A stretch of DNA of 23,231 bases from a virus (IMGVR_UViG_3300008217_000104:1-23231); one strand, 5' to 3'. Positions 7,434 through 15,491 are shown, numbered from the stretch's first letter. The notes: a model not told the origin generated them from the sequence alone. Made by a program: numbers and translations.

Positions 7434-7441
7434 TTTATATA
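7434..7441 (+). promoter_or_regulatory. TATA box for the 1010-aa gene
   Basis: TTTATATA is centred 25-26 nt before the ATG at 7463. Confidence 0.68.
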
Positions 7442-7462
7442 CTGGAATTACGATAATAAAGT

Positions 7463-10400
7463 ATGGCAGTTGCTGACGATTGGGATATAGATTATATTGA
7501 CAAGAAGATTTCACACATAGACGGCAATCTCGACTGGGATGGCGGATCAGGTACCGTACCAGCAGCAGACGATTATATTTATCAGACTTCAGGAAATAAT
7601 GCCGTAGCAAAACTGATATGTTCACTTTCAGGTACGTCAGGAACGGCAAACCTAACCAATACAGTCGGAAGATTTGTAGATGGAACAGGACTAGTTAGAT
7701 TAGAATATGTAGATTTTGATACCGTAGCAAACTGCGGATTTTCAGTAGGAGACACAGTTACAGGAGCAACTTCATGTAGAACAGGAGTTATTAGAGCCAT
7801 AGAATATAATGATACTACCACTTCCGGTCAAGGAAGAATTTATGGACAGTTCACAGGTGCTGCATGTTTTACTGCCGCAGAAAATTTACAGGTTGGCGGT
7901 TCAACAAAGGCAAGTGCCGTAGGAACAGGTTCAGGTGACTTTGATTGGGCAGCATCGGTAAACGAGTTGACCAGTGGAACTCAAAACCCACCAGGAACCA
8001 ACAATACAAGTGTTTTAATAGACTTTGATTCTCCAGGATGTTCAATATATATTCCAGACGGTGCAAATATCAGTGCAACCGGATGTAAGTCAGGAGTTGT
8101 ACAACAACACGTAGGTGCAACAAGCGGAAGTCAGGGATCACTCAGACTTAACAACGTACAGGGAACATTTGCAAATGATGATAATTTAATTATGGAATGT
8201 GTTATATTTTACGACACCCAAGTTGCAGGTCAAGTATTTGCAGTTGGTGATGTTATTACAGGAGTAACTTCATCTATTCAGGCAAGAATTTTAAAAATTA
8301 TTGACGATGGTGACTCTTCAGGTAAACTAATTACGGCATCAAAGACTGGAGCAGTTACATGTGGTGAATCAATTCAAGTAAATTCTGTAACAATCGCATC
8401 AGTAGAGAATACAACAGCAACATTAGACAGTGCAACAGACGTATTGGGTTCACCAAGAACCAGACAAAGAGACGCATTACAGGGAGGTATTTATGATGAT
8501 TGTGTATCATTAAACATAGTTAGAAACGCCAACGAGTTATATACATATATCCAGGCAACATTCGACGATCTTGTCCAGATGGATGACGACGTTCCAATGT
8601 CCGCCCAAGTCAAAGACCAACAATATACTTTGATTAATTCATGGCAAATTCCAGATCTCAGCATGAGATTCCTGGAGAACGGTTCCATCAAAGACAGTTC
8701 AAACGACAATATTTGGACCAATTACCAGACATTAGGTTCCATTCAAGGAGTAGGTGACCAAGGATACACCGAATCAGCATGTACTCCATCACCACAACCA
8801 CAGTTCTACATTGAACAAGACGGTTCAGTACTTAGATCTGACTGGCTAGAAGGAAACATTAACGTATTAATTAAAGTAAAATCAAATTCCGATCCAACAG
8901 TCGTATGTGCATCAGTATGTGCACTGGGACAACTAATTAACAGCGGAACAGTTACAATATTCAATAGACGATTTGGTCACACATATGACCACTTCCAGAC
9001 AACTACAGTAGGTGGTACAGCTCCAATTCCACTCGCTACTGCAACAGACTTGAACAATGCGACCGGCCAATACCGTATATCATATACTGGTTGTGGAGGC
9101 TTTACTGTAGGAGAAGAGATTACAGGCGGAACTACCGGAGCCATAGGCGTAGTTATAGCAGAAAACTTGACATGTAACACACTGGATTATACATTATTCT
9201 CATCAACCCAGTTCGGATCAGCAGAAACCATCACGGGCGCAGTATCAGCAGCAACCGCAACATTCTCATCCGTAGCAAACCTGGTAGCAGGATATTGTTC
9301 AGCAGTAAGACAGATGACCGTAGAGACAAAGATTGCAACAGGCGGAGGAACTGGATCATCAGGTGTATGGACAAGAGGAGAGACAGTAACACAGGCAGTA
9401 ACATGTGCAACAGGATTCATATTAATGGCAGATGCAGCAGACGCATTATATATAGAAGTAACAGGATGTACGGCATTCTCTGGAGATAATTTAATTACAG
9501 GGGCAGTATCAGCAACAACATATGACCCGGGATGTGCAGGAACTTATACAGCTAACCAGACAACCGTACCAGGAGACATCGAGGACGGATGTGGTGAACA
9601 GAACTACAACGCATATTTGGTAGGAAATCACTGTGGAACATCATGTAACGCTTCCCCAATTCTTAACGTATATGAATGGACCAAATTTGAACTTAGAAAA
9701 GAATCAACTAATGAAATTGCACAAACAGGAACAACCGCAGCATTGGAAGGTAGAATTTACAGACAACTTGACAGTACTTACGCAGAAGTAAAGGCAGCAC
9801 CATTCGGATCATTCGCTGGTGGAAAATTATTCGGTGCAACAGGTGTATTCATAGACAAGGATACGTTATGTACAGGAGATGTTCAAGGTATTCAACTATT
9901 AGACGCAGCAGGTACAACAAGAAACCCACCTAACTTGCAGACTATTGCAGTTACCTCATTGGTAGCATGTGACAGTGTGTCAGTGTTTAGAGCAGTTAAC
10001 GCATGTGCCTGTGCAGAAGTTATATGTACAACAGAATTTACAGTAGATTGTGCTCCAGGAGCATGTGCTAACGGAGCAGCAAACTCTATCATTGAAGTAA
10101 AAACAGCAACCAGAGCAGTACCAATGGCACAAGACGTACCATCATCAGGAGTAATCAGAGTTGAAGATCCAAACAATGCAGGACTATTCCTTAGATTCCC
10201 ATACAATGCAGTATGTAGAACTACAGGCAGATTTACACTAACATCAGGTACTATTGGTAACGTCACATCATGTACGGCACTAACATCACTTGATGACGCC
10301 TTTGTGGTATTCATTGAACAGGCATCAGGAGGAGCAAGTACATCAAACTCTGTAATTTATGTGTCAGACGCCCCATTAATCATTAAAGTGAGAAGAAAAG

Positions 10401-10495
10401 GTATATTGCCGTTCCAGACCACTTCAACGTTCGGTTCAACCGGTGCATCAGTCGGTGCTGTAAGAACAACCGATTCTGTAGTAGACCTACCATAG
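7463..10495 (+). CDS. Giant Cys-rich tail-fibre-like protein with repeated modules
   Basis: The 1010-aa protein carries a recurring module seen in many phage tail and fibre proteins: an opening strand plus VGDxVTG turn at residues 92-101, 258-267, 546-555 and 635-644 (GFSVGDTVTG, VFAVGDVITG, GFTVGEEITG, VWTRGETVTQ). Each is followed by a small-residue loop and further strands. The middle part (about 348-490) contains NANELYTYIQATFDDLVQMD and DDVPMSAQ, a segment I associate with uncharacterised marine phage fibre proteins. About 30 Cys are scattered, several in positions where related modules have Gly. The C-terminus (KGILPFQTTST ... SVVDLP) matches the 765-aa protein. It has its own leaderless promoter. 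Likely role: surface fibre or adhesin; the host receptor is unknown. Confidence 0.78.
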   Translation: MAVADDWDIDYIDKKISHIDGNLDWDGGSGTVPAADDYIYQTSGNNAVAKLICSLSGTSGTANLTNTVGRFVDGTGLVRLEYVDFDTVANCGFSVGDTVTGATSCRTGVIRAIEYNDTTTSGQGRIYGQFTGAACFTAAENLQVGGSTKASAVGTGSGDFDWAASVNELTSGTQNPPGTNNTSVLIDFDSPGCSIYIPDGANISATGCKSGVVQQHVGATSGSQGSLRLNNVQGTFANDDNLIMECVIFYDTQVAGQVFAVGDVITGVTSSIQARILKIIDDGDSSGKLITASKTGAVTCGESIQVNSVTIASVENTTATLDSATDVLGSPRTRQRDALQGGIYDDCVSLNIVRNANELYTYIQATFDDLVQMDDDVPMSAQVKDQQYTLINSWQIPDLSMRFLENGSIKDSSNDNIWTNYQTLGSIQGVGDQGYTESACTPSPQPQFYIEQDGSVLRSDWLEGNINVLIKVKSNSDPTVVCASVCALGQLINSGTVTIFNRRFGHTYDHFQTTTVGGTAPIPLATATDLNNATGQYRISYTGCGGFTVGEEITGGTTGAIGVVIAENLTCNTLDYTLFSSTQFGSAETITGAVSAATATFSSVANLVAGYCSAVRQMTVETKIATGGGTGSSGVWTRGETVTQAVTCATGFILMADAADALYIEVTGCTAFSGDNLITGAVSATTYDPGCAGTYTANQTTVPGDIEDGCGEQNYNAYLVGNHCGTSCNASPILNVYEWTKFELRKESTNEIAQTGTTAALEGRIYRQLDSTYAEVKAAPFGSFAGGKLFGATGVFIDKDTLCTGDVQGIQLLDAAGTTRNPPNLQTIAVTSLVACDSVSVFRAVNACACAEVICTTEFTVDCAPGACANGAANSIIEVKTATRAVPMAQDVPSSGVIRVEDPNNAGLFLRFPYNAVCRTTGRFTLTSGTIGNVTSCTALTSLDDAFVVFIEQASGGASTSNSVIYVSDAPLIIKVRRKGILPFQTTSTFGSTGASVGAVRTTDSVVDLP

Positions 10496-10504
10496 ACGAT
10501 AATT

Positions 10505-10512
10505 CTTATATA
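10505..10512 (+). promoter_or_regulatory. TATA box for the 509-aa gene
   Basis: CTTATATA is centred 25-26 nt before the ATG at 10534. Confidence 0.65.
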
Positions 10513-10533
10513 TTTATAAGTCTTTAGTATATT

Positions 10534-12063
10534 ATGGCAACACTGACTTTCTTCAAATCCACCAAGATTATAGAAGTAGATGCCCCTCAGACAGAGGTAA
10601 CAGTTCAGGACTTGGTCAATCAAATAAGAGATTATGAGGACAACTTGGTAAATATGGATATCAAGAGAATTGCAGACATTACAGGTAAGGATTCGTTAGG
10701 AGGAGGAAATTTTACAGGAATTACACTAAAATTGTTACATGACTGGAGGGTTAGATTTGAAGACAGATGTGGTCCAACATTCGAACAGATGAGGGTATCC
10801 GGGGGGAACCTAATCGCAACCAATGTATATTGTAACAACCCTATAGCAACATCATCATTCACACAAGTAACCGTAGAACTTTCATTGTCACCATCAATCA
10901 CGGGTACCAATGATGAGGACTTGAGATATTTGGTAGAATCATTAAGAGGAAATCACAAGGCATTTGGACAGAGTATATATTGGAGCCCATATGACGGATG
11001 TGACGGACTGGATGGAAGCAGTGTTGGTTTGGCTGTACAGACATTTTGTAGAGCACATGCATTAACAACTGACAATGCAGGAGATGTTATATTTGCACTT
11101 GCGAACGACCCAAGTGGTGAAACCGTAACTACAGAAAAAATCACAATATCAAACAATAGAACATTATTGAGAGGACCGGGACAAAACTTTGTAATGAATC
11201 CAGCTACAACAGGAAGTCCTACAGTAACACTTAGTGGCATAGGAAATCAAATAACAGGAGTTAAGATACAAACGGCAGCATGTGGGATAGATAATGGAAT
11301 AACAGTAACAGGTAGTTTTTCCAACATACAGGATTTGACAATTGAATGTGTCACTGGAAACGGTATAGAAATAATATGTGGAGAGAAACATAGAGTTGAA
11401 AACATAATTGTAAAAAATGCAGTGTTTGACGGTGTAAAAGCAACTGATATTAAAACATCATTTTTTGACAGGATGGAGATAACAAACAATACAGGCCATG
11501 GACTATCTATATACTCTACGATATCTGAGGACTCATCAGATAATGTGTTATCAAACAGCATATTCAATAATAATAAAAAATATCAAGTATCAATTTTCTC
11601 AGGGACATCTAGAACATCCATAAGAGATACAAACTTAATCACATCTGACGGATTTGGAAGACTTGATGACTTGGGATTAAACACTGTAGATACAAACAAT
11701 GACGGTAAAATCAATGTGATATGTGCAGGCGTGGCCCAGACTATATTGGATGTATCGGACGTAAAGACGGAGACAGAGGATATTTTGACCAAACTGGAAA
11801 CAATAGAACCATCAGTTCTTGACATATTATCAAGGGTTAAAAAAATAGAAACATCCACAAACACGTCAGAAACATGCAACGCATTGATAAAAACGGCAGT
11901 TGATACTATCCTCAAATTCCACCAGAATAGGCAGAAGATATTAAATAACCAACTTATTATATATGATGATGATGACACAACACCGTTGATTTCATTCAAT
12001 CTATTCAATAAGGCTGGAGCAGCAACTGAAACTGAACCATTCGACAAAATACCGACTACATAA
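10534..12063 (+). CDS. Beta-helix tailspike-like protein
   Basis: This 509-aa protein has three visible parts. Residues 1-100 resemble an N-terminal module common in phage fibre proteins (TVQDLVNQIRDYEDNL, then GKDSLGGGNFTGITLKLL and a SGGNLIA turn), probably for attachment to the virion. Residues about 190-375 show the short strands and Asn ladders of a right-handed parallel beta-helix (ITISNNRTLLRGPG, NQITGVKIQT, FSNIQDLTIEC, HRVENIIVKNAVFDGVKA), the fold of pectate lyases and tailspikes. Residues about 390-450 form a coiled coil suited to trimerisation, followed by a C-terminal tail. A DTNNDGKIN segment near residues 388-396 resembles a dockerin/EF-hand calcium loop. Receptor binding or polysaccharide cleavage is inferred; I see no unambiguous catalytic residues. 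Confidence 0.75.
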   Translation: MATLTFFKSTKIIEVDAPQTEVTVQDLVNQIRDYEDNLVNMDIKRIADITGKDSLGGGNFTGITLKLLHDWRVRFEDRCGPTFEQMRVSGGNLIATNVYCNNPIATSSFTQVTVELSLSPSITGTNDEDLRYLVESLRGNHKAFGQSIYWSPYDGCDGLDGSSVGLAVQTFCRAHALTTDNAGDVIFALANDPSGETVTTEKITISNNRTLLRGPGQNFVMNPATTGSPTVTLSGIGNQITGVKIQTAACGIDNGITVTGSFSNIQDLTIECVTGNGIEIICGEKHRVENIIVKNAVFDGVKATDIKTSFFDRMEITNNTGHGLSIYSTISEDSSDNVLSNSIFNNNKKYQVSIFSGTSRTSIRDTNLITSDGFGRLDDLGLNTVDTNNDGKINVICAGVAQTILDVSDVKTETEDILTKLETIEPSVLDILSRVKKIETSTNTSETCNALIKTAVDTILKFHQNRQKILNNQLIIYDDDDTTPLISFNLFNKAGAATETEPFDKIPTT

Positions 12064-12064
12064 A

Positions 12065-12072
12065 GTTTATTA
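12065..12072 (+). promoter_or_regulatory. TATA-like box for the 196-aa gene
   Basis: GTTTATTA is centred 26-27 nt before the ATG at 12095; the same variant precedes the connector gene at 21710. Confidence 0.5.
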
Positions 12073-12094
12073 GGTATGTGATGAATTAGAGAAT

Positions 12095-12685
12095 ATGGCA
12101 CAAACTATTGTTGATGGTCAAACTAAAAATACAGCAAGAGTAAATACAATTTTTAGGCTAGAAACTGACAGTATTTCAAAGAATCAGGGAGAATTCCAAT
12201 CACAGGTTAATGGAGAGGTATTCGTATCTACAACCGGAAAAACCAATACATTATGTGCACCTAATGGAATTGTATTTTATATTAAAAATACAGATCCTGA
12301 CAGGGATATAATCATAGAGTCATTACAATTTGGTCTTCAAAATGCAGGGGCACAGATATCATTTCAAAAAAATGACACAGGAACACCGGCAACTACTACA
12401 GAATTAGATAAGACAAATGTAAATTTTGGATCAGGTAAGACAGCCACTGCAGACATATATACATCATCAGGAACAGGTATTACCGGACTTGCAGATGGTG
12501 AAATAATTGCAACACTGACAGATCTACCGGCAGGAATGGTTGATTTTACAAATGCAATTGGTAATACATTCGTATTAAAAACAAATGATATTCTTACATT
12601 ACATATACAGGCCTCAGCAGGTGGAGCACAGACAGGAAGGGTTTCATTTTGTTGCAGATATGCTTTTATAAAGGAGGACATATAA
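12095..12685 (+). CDS. Virion-associated beta protein, 196 aa
   Basis: I do not recognise a named family. The sequence is strand-rich with conserved-looking turns (GIVFYIKNTDPDRDIIIESL, then LQNAGAQISFQKND, and a Gly/Thr-rich middle) and ends in LHIQASAGGAQTGRVSFCCRYAF. This composition is typical of small phage fibre, baseplate or decoration proteins that follow large fibre genes. The N-terminal motif KNTARVNTIFRLETDSIS suggests a short docking segment. Its architecture parallels the next protein: a charged N-terminus, a strand pair around a Cys, then a beta domain. The two may be distant paralogues. It begins with its own promoter and ends 1 nt before the ATG of the next gene. Confidence 0.68.
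   Translation: MAQTIVDGQTKNTARVNTIFRLETDSISKNQGEFQSQVNGEVFVSTTGKTNTLCAPNGIVFYIKNTDPDRDIIIESLQFGLQNAGAQISFQKNDTGTPATTTELDKTNVNFGSGKTATADIYTSSGTGITGLADGEIIATLTDLPAGMVDFTNAIGNTFVLKTNDILTLHIQASAGGAQTGRVSFCCRYAFIKEDI
12669..12676 (+). promoter_or_regulatory. Ribosome binding site for the 190-aa gene
   Basis: AAGGAGGA near 12669-12676, about 10 nt before the ATG at 12687, lies within the end of the preceding gene and marks coupled translation. Confidence 0.6.
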
Positions 12686-12686
12686 A

Positions 12687-13259
12687 ATGGATGTAGAAAT
12701 TAGAGATCCATCAACCGGAACTGGAGCAAAAGTTGATTCTAATCAATTCTTAAAAGTTAGAGGATTTACAGAGGTTGTAGAGCATTATTCATTACAAAAC
12801 GGGAAAGCATGGAATATTAATACAGGTAACATTACATTGACATCAGCATGTTCATCAGCAGTGTTGTATGTATCTTATACAGGTGAAGAAGAACTTGACA
12901 TAAATTCATTTATACATCTGCTAGGAACATCCACAGGAGGATGTGGTGATTGGACAGTAGAAGTTATTAGAAATCCAACAGCAGGAACAATCATAGATAA
13001 TGCCACAACATTTACAATATATAACAGAAACTTTGGATCAAACGTCACATTAGATGCAACGGTATACAAGGGTGCAGAAGGTTATACGTTCACTGACGGT
13101 GAAGTTGCAATTCAATCAATAATAGATTCTTCTGGTAGAAATGTTGTTGGAGTACCAATACATCTTACAAAGGGAACATCTATGGGTATCAAAATTACAC
13201 CACCACCAGGAAATACATCTGCAACAATACAAACGGCAATAACACCATACATAGGTTAA
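12687..13259 (+). CDS. Virion-associated beta protein, 190 aa
   Basis: This unrecognised, strand-rich 190-aa protein begins MDVEIRDPSTGTGAKVDSNQ, a variant of the short N-terminus that recurs in uncharacterised phage structural proteins. It continues with LQNGKAWNINTGNITLTSAC and strands such as DINSFIHLLGTSTGG, TFTIYNRNFGSNVTLDATVY and PIHLTKGTSMGIKITPPPGN. The pattern suggests a jelly-roll or receptor-type beta-sandwich. It is translated from a GGAGG site at the end of the 196-aa gene. The pair is probably a fibre or decoration accessory set; no enzymatic motif is seen. Confidence 0.68.
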   Translation: MDVEIRDPSTGTGAKVDSNQFLKVRGFTEVVEHYSLQNGKAWNINTGNITLTSACSSAVLYVSYTGEEELDINSFIHLLGTSTGGCGDWTVEVIRNPTAGTIIDNATTFTIYNRNFGSNVTLDATVYKGAEGYTFTDGEVAIQSIIDSSGRNVVGVPIHLTKGTSMGIKITPPPGNTSATIQTAITPYIG

Positions 13260-13261
13260 AT

Positions 13262-13831
13262 ATGTCACTTTTAACCAGAGGGTTAGGTAGTAATTTATTA
13301 TTAACAGGTGGAATGGGAGGAGTTACAGTAGTAATAATAAAAACCCCACAAGATGATACAGTTGCAGGAGCCTCAACATTAGAGGGACTTTATAGCAAGC
13401 GAAGAGTAAAGGGTATTACATTAAAATCGGAGGACAATCTAGTATTAATAGATAATATAACAGCATTCACACAACACCCAACAAAAATATTCAAGATGTT
13501 AAAGGCCAATAGAAAGGAGAGATTATTAATCACAAAGGCAGTAGACGTAATGAGGTCAGATCCGATGCATATAACATCAATAGTAATAAGAAGACCTAGT
13601 AAAAGCCTTGTAATAAAGGAACATTATATGAGAAAACTTGACAGCAAGTCAGGAGTACAGGGAGACAGATTGATGAATTTTGTAGAAAAACAGATAAAAA
13701 TTAAGAATAAAGAGACAAAATTGACCAGTAAAAAAACGAAACATATAAACGTGGTGGATACTATAGATACACTAGAGGTTACTGAATTGATGGAGATTAT
13801 AAAAGATATGGATGATGCAGATGTTATTTGA
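13262..13831 (+). CDS. Small structural-type protein with glycine-rich start
   Basis: This 189-aa protein starts MSLLTRGLGSNLLLTGGMGG; the LLTRGLG ... LLTGGMG repeat is a signature I associate with small proteins encoded near phage tail genes. A hydrophobic strand (VTVVIIKTP) follows. The rest is basic and mostly helical (residues about 70-160), with a Lys-rich stretch (EKQIKIKNKETKLTSKKTK) and an acidic C-terminus ending DMDDADVI. Its start lies 2 nt after the previous stop, so it is the third gene of an operon begun at 12095. The next ORF begins inside its last codons. Function is unknown. Confidence 0.66.
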   Translation: MSLLTRGLGSNLLLTGGMGGVTVVIIKTPQDDTVAGASTLEGLYSKRRVKGITLKSEDNLVLIDNITAFTQHPTKIFKMLKANRKERLLITKAVDVMRSDPMHITSIVIRRPSKSLVIKEHYMRKLDSKSGVQGDRLMNFVEKQIKIKNKETKLTSKKTKHINVVDTIDTLEVTELMEIIKDMDDADVI

Positions 13832-13982
13832 CGGGTTTATTTCAGGATTGAAAAAGTCTTTTTCAGGCAAAATATTCACAAGAGAACTCAATGATTGCAG
13901 ATTCTGTGGAAAACCAAGCTATTTTGACACATGTTTAAAATGTGAAATTGACGAGGCATATAGGGGATTTGGGCAAAAATGA
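13821..13982 (+). CDS. Small zinc-finger protein, 53 aa
   Basis: This ORF of 53 codons starts ATG at 13821, overlapping the last 11 nt of the preceding gene, and its TGA overlaps the next ATG (ATGA at 13979). After an amphipathic start (MLFDGFISGLKKSF) it has C26-x2-C29 and C38-x2-C41, a compact treble-clef or ribbon-type zinc site (CRFCGKPSYFDTCLKC). The perfect fit between the two neighbouring genes, with stop/start overlaps on both sides, is strong support for coding. It may be a DNA- or RNA-binding accessory; function is unknown. Confidence 0.65.
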   Translation: MLFDGFISGLKKSFSGKIFTRELNDCRFCGKPSYFDTCLKCEIDEAYRGFGQK

Positions 13983-14377
13983 GTAGAAAGAAAGATTGTA
14001 TTTTTCAGAAAAAAAACCATAATCCATCTGGGTATGCTATTACAAATATTGGAGATAAAAAAGCAAGAACTCACAGATTAGAATGGGCAAAAGTTTTCGG
14101 ACCTATTCCAGAAGGATTTGATTTACATCATAAATGTTACAATAAGGGATGTATTAACCCTGATCATTTGGAAGCAATGTCACATTCAGAACACATGAAA
14201 TTATCACGGAAAGAAGAAGAAATTTCATTTGGATCAAGGCAATTATTAGCTTCATTAAGAATGAAATGTAAACAAGGTCACTTTTTTACAACAGAAAACA
14301 CATATATGTATAAAGGTTATAGATATTGTAGAACATGCAACAAAGAAAAGGTGAGGAGATTTCGTAAAAATGGGTAG
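13979..14377 (+). CDS. HNH endonuclease
   Basis: This 132-aa protein has a complete HNH (beta-beta-alpha metal) site: H50-H51, C53, C58, N60, H63 in GFDLHHKCYNKGCINPDHLE, where the Cys pair holds structural zinc and the His/Asn residues bind the catalytic metal. The preceding HRLEWAKVFGPIPEG is the usual lead-in strand. The C-terminus has a second zinc knuckle, CKQGHFFTTENTYM ... YRYCRTC (C97, H101, C117, C120), as in many phage and homing HNH nucleases. It makes DNA breaks or nicks. As a tail-operon insertion it is more likely a free-standing homing nuclease than the packaging-associated HNH found next to terminase. Its ATG overlaps the stop of the zinc-finger ORF, and its stop lies within the next gene. 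Confidence 0.9.
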   Translation: MSRKKDCIFQKKNHNPSGYAITNIGDKKARTHRLEWAKVFGPIPEGFDLHHKCYNKGCINPDHLEAMSHSEHMKLSRKEEEISFGSRQLLASLRMKCKQGHFFTTENTYMYKGYRYCRTCNKEKVRRFRKNG

Positions 14378-14582
14378 AAAACGTGATCCATATGAATATG
14401 TTACCCCGGACAACTTTGACATGGTAAGACAGTGTCTTATGCAGGGCTTACATTCAAACGATCCTAAATCAATAATTGAAAACATGAAAAAAACAACAGA
14501 TATACCTGAAGACGCTATTATCGCAATAGTTAGTCAGGAAATAGGCGGCGCATTTGACGCATGGAAGGAGAAAAATGGCTGA
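14370..14582 (+). CDS. Hypothetical helical protein, 70 aa
   Basis: This unrecognised 70-aa protein is predicted mostly alpha-helical: residues 14-27 (DNFDMVRQCLMQGL) and 33-66 with an amphipathic pattern (IIENMKK ... IAIVSQEIGGAFDAWKEK). The start overlaps the HNH stop by 8 nt and has GAGGAG at 14353-14358. Its own stop overlaps the next ATG by 8 nt. The tight overlaps show that it is translated as part of this operon. Small helical proteins at this place could be regulators or adaptors; there is no motif to decide. Confidence 0.65.
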   Translation: MGRKRDPYEYVTPDNFDMVRQCLMQGLHSNDPKSIIENMKKTTDIPEDAIIAIVSQEIGGAFDAWKEKNG

Positions 14583-15018
14583 CAAACTTGATGTAAACAC
14601 GGGAGGCACTGCCGCAGGTAAAAAAATATGGGAAATGCATCAGGCAGACGAGCAAAAGGCAGTTAACAACCACAAGGAAGGTCATTGCTGGAATTGTGAG
14701 AAGAAAAAAGCGGTTTCTGCAACAATGTTTAACGTGTGCGCCCATTGTAGACGCAATAGAGGACCAGAACACACACTTGTAACACTTGCAGACAAGGGAT
14801 GGGACCTTTGTATGTTCTGTGGAAAGTATTCATGGGATATAAAACAGATAAATGCTAGATTATGTTTCAGTTGTCACGGCAGAATCAGGGAAAAATTGCG
14901 TGATTTCAGACGAGCAGGTGGTACTACCAAGGTAGATCCATTTTGGAAGTCAATGAGGAAAAATCTAGGCAAGGATTACCTATTTCGTGAAGGTTTTACA
15001 AGAAATTTTAGAAAATAA
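14575..15018 (+). CDS. Four-knuckle zinc protein, 147 aa
   Basis: The protein carries four CxxC knuckles: CWNC (about residues 38-41), CAHC (55-58), CMFC (79-82) and CFSC (97-100), enough for two zinc sites, each knuckle followed by basic residues (CAHCRRNRG, CFSCHGRIREKLRDFRR). The second half is strongly basic (Arg, Lys), suggesting nucleic-acid binding. I chose ATG 14575 because AAGGAG at 14564-14570 is well spaced. An upstream in-frame TTG at 14554 would add seven residues without a clear ribosome site. It overlaps the previous gene and is the last gene before the leftward gene. A transcription factor or packaging adaptor is possible; no specific family is recognised. Confidence 0.75.
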   Translation: MADKLDVNTGGTAAGKKIWEMHQADEQKAVNNHKEGHCWNCEKKKAVSATMFNVCAHCRRNRGPEHTLVTLADKGWDLCMFCGKYSWDIKQINARLCFSCHGRIREKLRDFRRAGGTTKVDPFWKSMRKNLGKDYLFREGFTRNFRK

Positions 15019-15022
15019 AAAA
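15013..15022 (-). terminator. T-run terminator for the leftward gene
   Basis: Read leftward, the stop codon of the 144-aa gene at 15023 is followed by a run of six T and a further four T, sufficient for archaeal termination. The convergent 147-aa gene ends only 4 nt away. Confidence 0.45.
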
Positions 15023-15457
15023 TTAATGAACTGATTTTAATATCAGATTCACTCTAGGTTTGCTATCGTCGTATAGAATATAACCCTTGACATGTCTTTT
15101 TCTATTGTTAAGATCACCGGATTTTACTCTACGTGCTATAGCTAATGTCTGTTGTATCGTTTGACCGGAAAACACAACCCTGTTATGTTTGGGTTCAACT
15201 TCGACCTCGACTATAGGTTCAAATTTATCCTCATATTGTTTAAATGATTCTTCACCTAGATCAAAATAAACAAGAGATTTTGAAAAATCTGGTTTATAGC
15301 CAGCCGTACCTGAACGGGTATCACTAACAAGAACTATGTTTTTATCGTTAATCCATAAGGAAGAAAGGTGATTTTCTGTAACCACGTCCTGCCCTTGAGG
15401 ATAAAACAACATGTATTCTTCTAATGTGTCATACACATATACTGACGCATTTGTCAT
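15023..15457 (-). CDS. Leftward gene of unknown function, 144 aa
   Basis: This is the only convincing leftward gene in the window. I place the start at ATG 15457 (complement) because a TATA box (complement of 15481-15488) is 27-28 nt upstream; a longer reading to 15544 would run through the divergent gene's promoter and start. The protein has strands and helices (ASVYVYDTLEEYMLFYPQG, VLVSDTRSGTAGYKPDF, IVEVEVEPKHNRVVFSG) and a basic helical segment (QTLAIARRVKSGDLNNRKRH). It has no Cys, in contrast to its neighbours, and no recognised domain. Facing away from the 74-aa gene and sharing its 34-nt promoter region, it is a candidate regulator or antagonistic partner of the rightward transcription. 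Confidence 0.65.
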   Translation of the reverse strand: MTNASVYVYDTLEEYMLFYPQGQDVVTENHLSSLWINDKNIVLVSDTRSGTAGYKPDFSKSLVYFDLGEESFKQYEDKFEPIVEVEVEPKHNRVVFSGQTIQQTLAIARRVKSGDLNNRKRHVKGYILYDDSKPRVNLILKSVH

Positions 15458-15461
15458 TAAT

Positions 15462-15469
15462 ATTATATA
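15462..15469 (+). promoter_or_regulatory. TATA box for the 74-aa gene, interlocked
   Basis: ATTATATA is centred 26-27 nt before the ATG at 15492 and lies 5 nt from the start codon of the leftward gene. Confidence 0.6.
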
Positions 15470-15480
15470 GGGGTATTGCT

Positions 15481-15488
15481 TATATAAA
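15481..15488 (-). promoter_or_regulatory. TATA box for the leftward gene, interlocked
   Basis: On the complement this reads TTTATATA, 27-28 nt before the leftward ATG (15457). It ends 3 nt before the rightward ATG at 15492. Confidence 0.6.
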
Positions 15489-15491
15489 AGT

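Noticed and set aside
4928-10495. Possible reassignment of the TGT codon, because many Cys replace Gly or Ala in fibre modules
   Set aside because: TGT also encodes the required Cys residues of the HNH site (C53, C58) and of the CxxC zinc ribbons, so TGT reads as Cys here.
11583-12101. A 172-aa leftward frame opposite the beta-helix gene
   Set aside because: The forward frame has convincing beta-helix and coiled-coil patterns, while the leftward frame has a Ser/Val/Ile-rich shadow composition and no promoter.
14554-14574. TTG start seven codons upstream of the four-knuckle zinc protein
   Set aside because: AAGGAG at 14564-14570 is correctly placed for ATG 14575 and would lie inside the coding region if TTG were used.
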